Shown here: piece after piece, positions 8,003-17,258 of the stretch
How positions within the stretch are numbered: position 1 is the first letter of the stretch
How the letters are laid out: every line of letters starts with the position of its first letter
Origin: CAYZJB01 sp964602985
Lineage (GTDB): Bacteria; CLD3; SB21
NCBI GenBank assembly: GCA_964602985.1
Contig: CAZRTJ010000019.1
Span: 5,943 to 69,942, forward strand
DNA: 64,000 nt
Direction of reading: 5' to 3'
Program-made: the position numbers and the translations under genes
The notes under the pieces: model-generated
What the model was told of the DNA's origin: nothing
Seen by the model: only the letters and a program-made list of their open reading frames with translations
Database searches by the model: none

Positions 8003-11000
8003 TTGATTCCTCGACAAGCCGTATTCCCCCCGGGGATTCGGCTTTTTTGTTATACGACGATGGTTCTCGTGAGTGTCTTTGTGCCTCGGGAGATCCGCGC
8101 GCAATCTCTGTCCAAACGCCTGACGTCGTCAGAGTTTCGGTCTGCGGCCGTTCCGACCAATCCCCGTGTCCTGGCGCTCCGGGTGCAATTCCAGAAGGAA
8201 GACGTGGACGATGCCCAGACGACAGGCAACGGTCAATTTCTTCTGCTTCCGGAAGACGATCCCTTTGACAGCGTCCGCAGTCTCGATCCGCTCCCGCACA
8301 ACCGCCGGTATTTCGAAGATCAGATGCTCGCATTGCGCAACTATTTCTTGGACGCGTCTGACAGCAATCTTCACATTCAGTACACGGTCAAACCCGATGG
8401 CCTGAATGACGCCTACACGCTGGGCCGCAGAATGAGTTACTACGGAGATCGGTTCATTTCGCAAGAACAACGGGACCTGCGGTTGGCGGAGCTGTTCTCT
8501 GACGCGGTCCGCGTCGCCGATTCGACGGATACCATTGATTTTTCGACGTACGACTATGTGGTGATCTTTCACGCAGGAGCCGGTCAGGATTTCAGCGCCG
8601 CCGATCCGACACCCAACGACGTCGCGTCCCGATTTGTCAATCTCGATCTGTTGCGACGCTGGAAGAACGATCCGACGTACGAGGGTGTCCCCGTCAACGG
8701 CGGATCAAATTTCGTTGCGGGCGGGGTCCTCGTCCCCGAGACCGAAAGCCAGGAGGTGTTCGATACGTTCGGCTTCCAGGTGTTTACGGAAATCGGTCTG
8801 ACCGGCATCCTGGCATCCAATTTCGCCAGTCAACTGGGGATGCCGGACTTATTCAACACGGCTACCGGTACGACGGCGATCGGCGTGTTCGGCCTGACCG
8901 ACCAGGGAGCGGTGAACGGCGACGGATTGATCCCCGTAGAGCCCGATCCGTGGACGAAGATCTTCATGGGATGGGCGGATCCGCTCGTGGTCAGAGACAC
9001 GACGCTGATGGACGTTCCGAGCAAGAAGACCTTTGGCAAAAGTTTGATTCTGAAATTGCCGATCTCCAGCGAGGAGTATTTTCTTGTCGAAAATCGCCAG
9101 CGGGACGTGATCGACAATGCGTTGTCGCCCTACTTGCTCGTGCGCGCCATTCGCGACAGCAACGCATCGACGGGAGAGGTGCGATCCGACACACTGTATG
9201 CCGCCGGAGCCGATCGTTCCATCGAAACGGGAGTGATCACCCGGGTCGATGAATACGATGCCGGACTGCCGGGTACCGGCCTGCTCATCTGGCACATCGA
9301 TGAACGAATCATTCGCGAAAAACAGAGCGACGGTTCCATCAACGCCGATCTTCGCAGACGAGGCGTGCGAGTCGTGGAAGGCTCCGGCAGTCAGGAGATC
9401 GGATACCGGTTTGTTGTGGGTCCTTTTTCGGTGATCGATGCGGGGAATGACTCGGATTTCTTTTTTCAGGACAATGACTTGTTCAAACGGTTCAATCGCT
9501 CCGACTCCGTATTCTTCGGCTTCACGAGCATCCCCAATTCCCATGGGAACGATGGCGTCCGGTCGGGCATCCGCATCGTGGATATCAGCCGACGTCAGAA
9601 GGTCATGCGAATGTCGGTGCGAAATGACTTATTGCAGAGAGGATTTCCGAGATTTACCGGCGATACATTTGGTCACAACTCCCTGACCGCCGGAGACATC
9701 GCGGGAGACGGTCGCGATGAGTTGATTGCAGTGGGACAAAGCGGCCGGATTTATGCCTGGACATCGGACGGCGCCTCCTTGTTTAGCAACGGCGCAACCG
9801 CCGTTGAATACGGTCTGGGAGGAGATTCCACGATCCATCCGGTGGCGTTGTTTGCAGTGATGAATGACTCCTGTTATGTCTCGCCTGCACTGGCGGACTT
9901 GGACAGCGATGGGAAGTTGGATGTGATCGCGGGCGACAAGAGCGGACGAATGACCGCCTGGAAATCAACGGATGCCGACCTGGATACATTTGCCGATACG
10001 CTTTTCACCTACGCATCCGGCGCCGCGATTACGACGTCGCCGCTGGTCACGCCATCCCGGCAGATTGTCTTTGGCAATTCCGCCGGACGCATCACGGCGC
10101 TGAACGCTACGGGTCAAATCGTATCGGAGGCCATGCTGGGATCGCTTGTCACGGGGCTGGCCTGGATCGGATCCGACACGATTGCCTTTCAGACGGAGAC
10201 GTCAACGGGACTCTATGCGGCGCTCACCGGGTCGGTGCAAACGCTGGTGTCAGGGCAGGCAAACGAACGCAATCTGAGTCCACTCGTCGGTAATTTCGAC
10301 GGCGTGAACGGATCCGATCTGCTCGTCGTCAGCGGAGACGAAATCCAGTACGCCGTTGGTTCCTTTGGTCAATTTCCGATCGAATTGGAACAACCCGTCC
10401 GGTCGCCGCTTTCGACCGGGGATATGGACGAAGATGGGCAATTGGAGATTGCCGTCGGAGGATCGAACCGGGTGCATGTATTCAATCACAACGGCAGTCT
10501 TCAGACAAATTTTCCAGTGACGCTGGATCCCCGCCGGCCCGCCGGCGACTTGATGTCATCCGTTCTTCTGGCGGACATTGATGACGATCAGCAGGTTGAG
10601 CTGATCGTGGGCGCTCCGGATGGTCGTGTATTTGCCTTTTCGCGAAACGGCACGCCGGTCTCAGGGTTTCCGTTGTCCCTCGGATCCGGCATCCTCAGCA
10701 CACCCCTGGTCGCCGACCTGGACAAGGACGGAGACATCGAATTGGCGGCGGTTTCGGAAAACGGGTTCGTTTCGGTCTGGGATTTGAGCGGCACGTATCG
10801 CGCGCAATATGTGAAGTGGGGAAAAGCGCTGGGAGACGTCGCAAACACATCGTCCAATCACGAGACGCTCACGCCGGTTTCCACTTCCACAAGTCTGATG
10901 CCCGCCAAACGTGTGTACAATTACCCCAATCCGGTTCGGGGGGACGCGACGACGATTCGCTATTATCTGTCAGAGTCGGCCGAAATTCGGATTCATATTT

Positions 11001-11179
11001 TTGATATCGCCGGTCATCATGTGGAAACACTCTCCGGTCCGGGCCTCGCGTTGGCCGACAACGAAGTCACGTGGTCCACGCGCAGGATTCAAAGCGGAGT
11101 CTACTTCGCCAAGGTTCACGCGACATTTGCGTCCGGAGCGTCGGTCACGCGGACCATCAAGATCGCCGTGACGAGGTAG
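8003..11179 (+). CDS. large T9SS-targeted M6-like protein with degenerate zinc site and FG-GAP repeats
   Basis: 1058 residues from the TTG at 8003. A later ATG at 8060 is possible, but only the longer start gives a full signal peptide (GIRLFCYTTMVLVSVFVP then REIRAQ). Residues about 40-480 resemble M6/immune-inhibitor-A-like proteases, including LGMPDLF after the expected HExxH, but that site reads S272-N-F-A-S276, so zinc ligands and the catalytic Glu are missing. Residues about 550-940 hold at least five FG-GAP/VCBS-like repeats (such as DLDSDGKLDVIAGD and DLDKDGDIELAAV). The last 90 residues are a Por secretion tail (YNYPNPVRGDATTIRYYL ... GVYFAKV). Likely a cell-surface or secreted binding protein. 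Confidence 0.85.
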   Translation: MIPRQAVFPPGIRLFCYTTMVLVSVFVPREIRAQSLSKRLTSSEFRSAAVPTNPRVLALRVQFQKEDVDDAQTTGNGQFLLLPEDDPFDSVRSLDPLPHNRRYFEDQMLALRNYFLDASDSNLHIQYTVKPDGLNDAYTLGRRMSYYGDRFISQEQRDLRLAELFSDAVRVADSTDTIDFSTYDYVVIFHAGAGQDFSAADPTPNDVASRFVNLDLLRRWKNDPTYEGVPVNGGSNFVAGGVLVPETESQEVFDTFGFQVFTEIGLTGILASNFASQLGMPDLFNTATGTTAIGVFGLTDQGAVNGDGLIPVEPDPWTKIFMGWADPLVVRDTTLMDVPSKKTFGKSLILKLPISSEEYFLVENRQRDVIDNALSPYLLVRAIRDSNASTGEVRSDTLYAAGADRSIETGVITRVDEYDAGLPGTGLLIWHIDERIIREKQSDGSINADLRRRGVRVVEGSGSQEIGYRFVVGPFSVIDAGNDSDFFFQDNDLFKRFNRSDSVFFGFTSIPNSHGNDGVRSGIRIVDISRRQKVMRMSVRNDLLQRGFPRFTGDTFGHNSLTAGDIAGDGRDELIAVGQSGRIYAWTSDGASLFSNGATAVEYGLGGDSTIHPVALFAVMNDSCYVSPALADLDSDGKLDVIAGDKSGRMTAWKSTDADLDTFADTLFTYASGAAITTSPLVTPSRQIVFGNSAGRITALNATGQIVSEAMLGSLVTGLAWIGSDTIAFQTETSTGLYAALTGSVQTLVSGQANERNLSPLVGNFDGVNGSDLLVVSGDEIQYAVGSFGQFPIELEQPVRSPLSTGDMDEDGQLEIAVGGSNRVHVFNHNGSLQTNFPVTLDPRRPAGDLMSSVLLADIDDDQQVELIVGAPDGRVFAFSRNGTPVSGFPLSLGSGILSTPLVADLDKDGDIELAAVSENGFVSVWDLSGTYRAQYVKWGKALGDVANTSSNHETLTPVSTSTSLMPAKRVYNYPNPVRGDATTIRYYLSESAEIRIHIFDIAGHHVETLSGPGLALADNEVTWSTRRIQSGVYFAKVHATFASGASVTRTIKIAVTR
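8016..8048 (+). terminator. intrinsic terminator or attenuator between porV-like and M6-like genes
   Basis: AAGCCG (8016-8021) pairs with CGGCTT (8039-8044). An inner CCCC/GGGG stem stabilises the hairpin, and TTTTTT ends at 8048. It sits 27 bp after the PorV-like stop codon and inside the signal-peptide coding part of the next gene if translation starts at 8003. Confidence 0.7.
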
Positions 11180-11180
11180 C

Positions 11181-11921
11181 ATGACTGCACGCTTTGTTTC
11201 CGCCAAAGAGCATTATGACCTGCACTTGGCGCGAGTCTACGCGTGGATGTCGGGTGATTTCCAAATGCGGGCAGGCGAATTCAGGAATTTTCTTTCCGAC
11301 CACGATGTCAAACCATGTTCCACGGGGATTGCAGTGGATTTGGGCGCCGGCCACGGAATTCAAAGCATTCCGCTTGCTGAAAGAGGTTTTCGCGTGATCG
11401 CGGTGGATTTCAATTCGCACTTGCTCGATGAATTGCGTGCCCGCGGACGAGAGTATGACATTCGGACCCATTGTGAAGACATTCGAGGGTTTCGGCGCCT
11501 TGCGGAAGAACCGGAACTGATTGTCTGCTGTGGTGACACGCTGGCTCACCTGGAGAGTATGGATGAACTGCAAGTCCTTTTGGACGACATTGCCGGATCG
11601 TTACCACGGCAGGGGAGAGCCATTTTCTCCTTTCGCGACACATCGCACGCGGTGGTGGGGGCAGACAGAATCATCCCGGTCAAGAGCGACGAGACGCGAA
11701 TCTTCACCTGTGTCCTTGACTATGAGGATGATTTCGTGTACGTGACCGACGTGGTATACGAAAAACGTCCGGAAGGATGGGATCAGCGGGCAAGTTGTTA
11801 TCGAAAACTGCGACTGCGTTCGGAGGTTGTGCTGGCTCGGATGGAGCAAAGCGGGCTTTCGGCCCAGGTCTGTCAAACCGTGCGCGGTCTCACCACCGTA
11901 CTTTCACGTCGCTCCAGGTAG
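11181..11921 (+). CDS. class I SAM-dependent methyltransferase
   Basis: A 246-residue protein with a Rossmann-type methyltransferase core: AVDLGAGHGIQSIPLAERGF is motif I with the GxGxG-like loop, VIAVDFN is motif II and the acidic end of strand 2, and PELIVCCGDTLAHL is motif IV. The N-terminal part (FVSAKEHYDLHLARVYAWMSG) probably shapes the substrate pocket. The substrate is unknown. It begins 1 bp after the previous stop and is 9 bp from the TerB-like gene, so it is probably part of an operon running to lptF/G. Confidence 0.85.
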   Translation: MTARFVSAKEHYDLHLARVYAWMSGDFQMRAGEFRNFLSDHDVKPCSTGIAVDLGAGHGIQSIPLAERGFRVIAVDFNSHLLDELRARGREYDIRTHCEDIRGFRRLAEEPELIVCCGDTLAHLESMDELQVLLDDIAGSLPRQGRAIFSFRDTSHAVVGADRIIPVKSDETRIFTCVLDYEDDFVYVTDVVYEKRPEGWDQRASCYRKLRLRSEVVLARMEQSGLSAQVCQTVRGLTTVLSRRSR

Positions 11922-11930
11922 GAAGAAGCT

Positions 11931-12353
11931 ATGAACATTACCGTTCTCGATGCCAGCCAATATTTCAGGGGTCTGCTCCTGTTGATCCGGAAGGACGGGA
12001 CAATTTCGGACGCCGAGGCCTCGTTGATGATGCACGTCGGAAAGAGGCTGGGTTTTGAAAGAGAATTCTGCGAACAGGCAATCCGTGATATCCTCGAAAA
12101 CAAACACATCGTGGACGAGCCGCCCGTGTTTTCGTCTCCGGAAATCGCGCGATGTTTTGTCCAGGACGGCATTCGGCTGGCTCTTTCCGACCAGGTCGTT
12201 CATCCTTTCGAAGAGCGCTGGCTTTACAGCGTGACCGCGGCCAATGGTCTGAGTGCGTCGTGGATGGACGAGACTGTGCGGAGACTTCAGCAGACGGGAG
12301 AAAAGAAATTGGACGTTGAGGACTTAACCGTTGCCTATTCGCAGAGCCTCTGA
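11931..12353 (+). CDS. small helical protein, TerB-like
   Basis: A 140-residue, all-helical predicted protein. The pattern LLLLIRKDGTISDAEASLMMHVGKRLGF, with a DG-x-I-x-x-x-E turn, is typical of TerB/tellurite-resistance-like helical domains, which often bind metal ions. I recognise the fold type only, so the function stays open. AGGAAGA precedes the ATG at 11931. It lies between a methyltransferase and a flippase, with short spacers. Confidence 0.55.
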   Translation: MNITVLDASQYFRGLLLLIRKDGTISDAEASLMMHVGKRLGFEREFCEQAIRDILENKHIVDEPPVFSSPEIARCFVQDGIRLALSDQVVHPFEERWLYSVTAANGLSASWMDETVRRLQQTGEKKLDVEDLTVAYSQSL

Positions 12354-12361
12354 TTCCACCC

Positions 12362-13855
12362 ATGACCGCTGAACACCACGACGCGCGCACGGTGGCCCGC
12401 GGCGCGTTTATCAATCTGATCGGTAATCTCGGAAAGCTTTCTCATTTCGCGTTTGATCTCTTCGCCACCCGCTGGATGGGGGCCGAAACGTTCGGATATT
12501 TCAGTACGACGTGGCTCATCATTAATTTGTCCTTCCTGATCTGTTATTTTGGCGCGCACCGATTGATTATTGATTTTGTAGCAAAGAGCAAAGCGCATGG
12601 CGATGACGAACACTATCGCGGGGTGGCGGCGTACCTGATCCTCGTGTGGATGCTGAGTTTGGGGCTGGTGGGATTTTTTCATTTGTTTGGCGATGACATT
12701 GCCGCTGCGATCGGCAAGCCGCCCGTTGGCGAGTATCTGCGAATTCTCTCGTGGGCGGCGCCGTTTTACTGCATGACCACGATCTTTCTCAGCGCCACGC
12801 GAGGTCTGAAAATCATGAAGCTCTGGGTATTCGTCCGCAACGGGGTTGAGCCCTTGGTCGATCTGATTGCGATCCTTGCGATCTTTCTGTTGACAGGACT
12901 TCACTCCGCTCCCGTGGCCGCCAAATCAATCGGATTTGCGATTGGCGGCATCGTTTCGATCTTCGTGTATCGACGGTATTTCGAAATCGGCAAAGTCTTT
13001 CGGTTAGCGCCGCGCTGGCAGGAATGGAAACACGTGCTGCATTTCGGACTGCCGGTGACCTTCGCAGATTTTCTCTCGATCGTCATCCTCAAAATCGACA
13101 TCATCGTGTTGAGTGTGCTCTCGACGGCGTCGCAGGTCGCCGTGTTTCAGGTGATCATCAATATCGCCAACACGATGCGGAACATTCCGCAGGCCGTGGA
13201 CCCCATCATGATGCCGATGGTTGTGGAAATGCGGATTACCAGGAATTATGCGTCTTTGGAAAAAATCTACGCTTCGGTCATCCGCGCCAGCCTCTTTCTG
13301 AGCGCCGGTTTTGTTGCGTTGTCGATGGTCTTTGGTCACCTGTTGCTCGGTTTGTATGGCGAAGCCTTCGTGTACGGCACGACAGCGCTGACCCTGGCGT
13401 GTGCCGGCATCATGCTGCATACCATCTCCTCCTCGATCGAACCCGTACTAATCATGTCCGGATTTCCGTATCTGAATCTCGCGAACAACATCACGTTCGT
13501 TCTCGTCAACCTCGTGTGCGACGTGCTGTGGGTGCCGTCGTACGGGATTGTGGGGGCTGGCATGGGTTGTTTGGCGGCCAGCGTGGTCACGGCGAGTCTC
13601 CAGATCGGACAACTGTATGTGAAAATACTGATCCGGCCAATCCGGAAAGACATGTGGCGCGCCGTCGCGATGGCGGCGGTCTATTTGCTGGTGTTTGAGT
13701 CCTTGATTCGTTTTCAGCCGTGGGGACTGCCGGCAGAGATTGTTTTGTTCATTGTCTTTTTGTTGAGCTATCTCTATATAGGGTGGCGATGGGTATTTGA
13801 CGAAGCCGATCGCAGCATTTTTTCAGTCATCTTTAAACGACCGGGAACACAATGA
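12362..13855 (+). CDS. polysaccharide/lipid flippase of the MATE/MVF (Wzx-like) family
   Basis: A 497-residue membrane protein with about twelve to fourteen hydrophobic helices and the N-terminal layout of oligosaccharide flippases (FINLIGNLGKLSHFAFDLFATRWMGAETFGYFS, where the Gly-Phe near helix 1-2 is typical). Such proteins move undecaprenyl-linked sugars or other lipids across the inner membrane. No glycosyltransferase genes are adjacent, so the substrate is not defined. The stop codon overlaps the RNase R start in an ATGA junction. Confidence 0.85.
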   Translation: MTAEHHDARTVARGAFINLIGNLGKLSHFAFDLFATRWMGAETFGYFSTTWLIINLSFLICYFGAHRLIIDFVAKSKAHGDDEHYRGVAAYLILVWMLSLGLVGFFHLFGDDIAAAIGKPPVGEYLRILSWAAPFYCMTTIFLSATRGLKIMKLWVFVRNGVEPLVDLIAILAIFLLTGLHSAPVAAKSIGFAIGGIVSIFVYRRYFEIGKVFRLAPRWQEWKHVLHFGLPVTFADFLSIVILKIDIIVLSVLSTASQVAVFQVIINIANTMRNIPQAVDPIMMPMVVEMRITRNYASLEKIYASVIRASLFLSAGFVALSMVFGHLLLGLYGEAFVYGTTALTLACAGIMLHTISSSIEPVLIMSGFPYLNLANNITFVLVNLVCDVLWVPSYGIVGAGMGCLAASVVTASLQIGQLYVKILIRPIRKDMWRAVAMAAVYLLVFESLIRFQPWGLPAEIVLFIVFLLSYLYIGWRWVFDEADRSIFSVIFKRPGTQ

Positions 13856-15954
13856 ACGCGGCGCTCGAAAAGCAACTCCTCGAATACTTCCAGGCACACG
13901 TCGGTCGGCCTCTGCAACCGAGGGATCTTTTCAAAGATCTTCGAGTGGAAGCGGAAGACGATCGCGAATTCATCCACACCCTCCTCAACGACTGGACGAT
14001 CAAGGGCATCCTTCACCGCAAAGGCAAACATCATGTGTACCGTGCGAATCACCTGACGGGCCGTCTCTCGTTGAATCGCGCGGGGGAGGGATTTGTCGCG
14101 GTCGAAGGATACGACGAAGACTTTTTCGTCTCTCCGTCTCGTTTGAAAACCGCCATGCACGGAGATCAGGTGATCATCGTACCGGTGCTCCGAAAGCGTC
14201 AAACCGGACAGCGCGCCGAGGCGGAAATCCTCGCCGTCGCCGAGCGCGGCCAGACGAAGATCGTCGGAACGCTCGCACGGAGGCGAAACATGCACGTCGT
14301 GGTGCCGGACGATAAGAAATTTCGTCGGGACATCTACGTGGATGCACCTCACCTGCAGGGCGCGCAAGAAGGTCAAAAAGTCGTGGTGGAACTGGAGTCC
14401 TGGGAGGATGAATACCAGTACCCGGAAGGCCGTGTGATTGAAGTGCTGGGTTTTCCGCATGAAAAGGGCGTCGACGTCATGTCCGTCGTCAAAGCGCACG
14501 ACATCTGGTGGCAATTTCCTGCCAATGTCGAAAGAGAATCGGAAGACCACCCGACAACCATTCCGCACTCCGAAATCCAACGGCGTTTGGATTTGCGAAA
14601 TTCCGACATCATCACGATTGATCCGTTTGATGCCAAAGACTTTGACGATGCGATTTCCCTCCAGCCACTTCCGGAGGGACATTGGTTGCTGGGTGTGCAC
14701 ATCGCCGACGTCAGTTACTACGTGCCGGAGCGCGGGGCGATTGACCAGGAGGCCTTCAAGCGGGGAACGAGCACCTACCTGGTCGATCGCGTGATTCCCA
14801 TGCTGCCCGAGCGGCTGTCCAACCAACTGTGCAGTCTGGTGCCGCATGAAGATCGGCTGACCTACTCCATCCTGATGGAACTGGATGCGCACGGGAACGT
14901 GGTGGACTACGATATTGAAGAGACGGTCATACACAGCCAACGGCGATACACCTACGAAGAGGTTCAGGAAATTCTGGGTGGAAAAAGCGATCCATATGCC
15001 GATCTACTGGGGAGTATGAATGCTCTCGCCCGAAAGCTGACCCAGAAGCGACTCAAGGAGGGAAGCATTGATTTTGACACACCGGAATCGAAGTTCCGAC
15101 TTGATGACGAAGGCCGTCCGATCGAATGCACCCGCAAGGATCGACTCGACAGCCATCGATTGATCGAAGAATTCATGTTGCTGGCCAATCAAACCGCCGC
15201 GCTTCATATCGGACAAAAAGATCATCCTTTCCTGTACCGCGTACACGATAAGCCGGTCAGCGAGAAGTTGGAGAAATTCCTGCACCTGCTGGCCATTCTC
15301 GGATATCCCCATACCGTGCCGCGCGACCGAGAGAAGATTCGCCCTCAACACATCCAGAAACTGATCGCGTTCGTCAAAGGCCACAAGGAAGATCTGCTCA
15401 TCGAAAAAGTCGCCATTCGCGCGATGGCGAAAGCAGAATATTCGCACAAGAACATTGGTCATTTTGGTTTGGGCTTTTTGTTCTATTCGCATTTCACATC
15501 CCCGATCCGTCGCTATCCGGACTTGATCGTTCATCGACTCCTGAAGGAATATTCCGACGGCATGAGCGGCAAGCGCCTTGCGTGGTGGAAGGAGTATCTT
15601 CCCAAGGCGGGTCGCCACTGCTCCGAGCGCGAGCGGGTTGCCACCGAAGCCGAGCGGGACTCCATCAAGGTCAAGCAGGTGGAATTCATGGAGGATCACA
15701 TTGGCGCCGTATATCCCGGCGTTGTATCGGGAGTGACGGCGTTTGGATTATTTGTGGAGATTGAAGAATTTCTGATCGAGGGAATGATTGCCGTGCGCAA
15801 CATGGAAGACGATTACTACATGTACGACGAGAAGCGTTACCAACTGCTGGGGAAGCGCCGCCGCCGGTCCTTCCGTCTGGGAGACAGCGTACGTGTGCGT
15901 GTGATGCGCGCCAACCGTGAAAAGCACGAATTGGATTTCGAATTGGCCGACTGA
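13852..15954 (+). CDS. rnr: ribonuclease R, 3'-5' exoribonuclease
   Basis: A 700-residue RNase II/R family member. In order: N-terminal winged-helix-like region (residues 1-60), cold-shock domains (from GEGFVAVEGYDEDFFVSPSRL at about 80), the RNB catalytic domain starting around residue 255 with IDPFDAKDFDDA supplying the Mg-binding aspartates, and a C-terminal S1 domain (VVSGVTAFGLFVEIEEFLIEG). The Lys/Arg-rich C-terminal tail of enterobacterial RNase R is short here. It degrades structured RNA in the cytoplasm. It overlaps the flippase by 4 bp and is followed 1 bp later by lptF/G. Confidence 0.95.
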   Translation: MNAALEKQLLEYFQAHVGRPLQPRDLFKDLRVEAEDDREFIHTLLNDWTIKGILHRKGKHHVYRANHLTGRLSLNRAGEGFVAVEGYDEDFFVSPSRLKTAMHGDQVIIVPVLRKRQTGQRAEAEILAVAERGQTKIVGTLARRRNMHVVVPDDKKFRRDIYVDAPHLQGAQEGQKVVVELESWEDEYQYPEGRVIEVLGFPHEKGVDVMSVVKAHDIWWQFPANVERESEDHPTTIPHSEIQRRLDLRNSDIITIDPFDAKDFDDAISLQPLPEGHWLLGVHIADVSYYVPERGAIDQEAFKRGTSTYLVDRVIPMLPERLSNQLCSLVPHEDRLTYSILMELDAHGNVVDYDIEETVIHSQRRYTYEEVQEILGGKSDPYADLLGSMNALARKLTQKRLKEGSIDFDTPESKFRLDDEGRPIECTRKDRLDSHRLIEEFMLLANQTAALHIGQKDHPFLYRVHDKPVSEKLEKFLHLLAILGYPHTVPRDREKIRPQHIQKLIAFVKGHKEDLLIEKVAIRAMAKAEYSHKNIGHFGLGFLFYSHFTSPIRRYPDLIVHRLLKEYSDGMSGKRLAWWKEYLPKAGRHCSERERVATEAERDSIKVKQVEFMEDHIGAVYPGVVSGVTAFGLFVEIEEFLIEGMIAVRNMEDDYYMYDEKRYQLLGKRRRRSFRLGDSVRVRVMRANREKHELDFELAD

Positions 15955-15955
15955 C

Positions 15956-17047
15956 ATGAGTCCCCTGTCGATTCTGGATCGCTACGTCCTGAAAAAATTC
16001 CTTTCCGTCCTGTTGTTTTCCCTCCTCGCGATGGTGACCATCTTTGTGGCGGTCAATTACGTCGAAAACACAGACAAGTTCATCGACCGCAAAGTGCCCA
16101 ACGCCATCATCCTCGAGTACTATCTGAATTTCATACCGCACATCATCGCATTGACACTGCCGGTGGATGTCCTGCTGGCCAGTTTGTTTGCAATCGGCGG
16201 ACTGGCTCGTTTCAACGAATTGACCGCCATCAAGGCCTCAGGGGTTAGTATTTACCGCACGCTCAGTCTCGTCCTGGTGGCCGCCGCCCTCCTCTGCGGG
16301 TGTAACTTCTGGGTGAGTGAGGCCGTCGTGCCCGATGCCAACGCGAAGAAATCGACGATCTGGCAGGAATACGTCGATCGGGTCAGCGCCACACGGCGCG
16401 CGATCGGACGGGACATCCGTCTGTACGATCCTGCCGGCATGAAGGTCATGATCGAGCGATTTGATGCGAAGAATCTTGCCGCGACGAACATCTCCGTTCA
16501 GGAAAACTTTGGCATTCGGATGAAGCGACGGATTGACGCGCGTGAAGCACGATGGGATTCCGCAAGCGCATCGTGGATGTTTCTGAATGGCGCCATCCGC
16601 ACATTTGAAGACGGAACGGAGCGATTTGAGTCTTTTGCAAGGCACTCCGAGACGGCTCTCTTCTTCACTCCCGATGATATCATGAAGCGCGATAAGAAAC
16701 CGGACGAAATGAATGTTGCCGAACTGGCTGAATTTATCGAAAAACTCAAGAGAAGCGGCGCCCGTACCGAACGCTGGGAGGTCGACTATCATCTGAAATT
16801 TTCCTACCCACTGACCTGTTTGATCATGGTTCTTTTTGGAAGTCCGATCGCGGCCTCGCGCAAGAAGAGCGGCGCCGGCATGAACATCTTCCTGACCCTC
16901 GTGATCTGCTTTTCGTACTGGATCGTCATTCAGATGGGCCGATATTTTGGTTACAGCAAGTCCGTGGACCCTATCTCGGCGGCGTGGGCGGGGAATGTGG
17001 TCTTTGGGATGTTGAGCGTTTTCGTGTTTGCAAGGGTCAGGACGTAG
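15956..17047 (+). CDS. LptF/LptG family LPS export permease
   Basis: The ATG at 15956 comes 1 bp after the RNase R stop. The open frame further upstream overlaps RNase R and is discounted. 363 residues with three N-terminal hydrophobic helices, a central periplasmic beta-jellyroll-like region (residues about 130-250) and three C-terminal helices, the YjgP/YjgQ plan. The start LDRYVLKKFLSVLLFSLLAM matches the coupling-helix region. LptF and LptG form the membrane part of the LptB2FG pump that extracts LPS from the inner membrane. Only one subunit is encoded here, so the partner must be elsewhere. Confidence 0.9.
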   Translation: MSPLSILDRYVLKKFLSVLLFSLLAMVTIFVAVNYVENTDKFIDRKVPNAIILEYYLNFIPHIIALTLPVDVLLASLFAIGGLARFNELTAIKASGVSIYRTLSLVLVAAALLCGCNFWVSEAVVPDANAKKSTIWQEYVDRVSATRRAIGRDIRLYDPAGMKVMIERFDAKNLAATNISVQENFGIRMKRRIDAREARWDSASASWMFLNGAIRTFEDGTERFESFARHSETALFFTPDDIMKRDKKPDEMNVAELAEFIEKLKRSGARTERWEVDYHLKFSYPLTCLIMVLFGSPIAASRKKSGAGMNIFLTLVICFSYWIVIQMGRYFGYSKSVDPISAAWAGNVVFGMLSVFVFARVRT

Positions 17048-17057
17048 GAAAATAAAA

Positions 17058-17089
17058 AACGTTGCAGAACCCCGAATCGCTGCAACGTT
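17058..17089 (+). terminator. hairpin after lptF/G, probable terminator
   Basis: AACGTTGCAG (17058-17067) and CTGCAACGTT (17080-17089) form a 10-bp perfect stem with a 12-base loop, 10 bp after the stop codon. The T tract is weak (TTTCAAATT), so termination efficiency is uncertain. Confidence 0.55.
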
Positions 17090-17090
17090 T

Positions 17091-17258
17091 CAAATTGACC
17101 AACAAGATCAATTTAACCCTAAACCCTGTAAACCAGGAGAATTTTCAGATATCAGAAAATATATTTCAGAAAACTGAAATAAAATATTCCCTAAATCGTT
17201 GTTTTTGAATGAACATTTGCCGAATCGTCGGCATTCACATCAATAAACAACAATTACT
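17091..17258. other. AT-rich gene-free patch
   Basis: No ORF or RNA gene is evident. The stretch is clearly more AT-rich than its surroundings. It contains a small hairpin ATTTCAG-AAAA-CTGAAAT (17163-17180) and a short tandem AACCCTAAACCCTG. It probably holds the promoter of the DUF547 gene, but I cannot point to convincing -35/-10 boxes. Confidence 0.4.

Noticed and set aside
17110..17130. telomere-like AACCCTAAACCC sequence
   Set aside because: Only one and a half units in a bacterial context; chance in an AT-rich patch.
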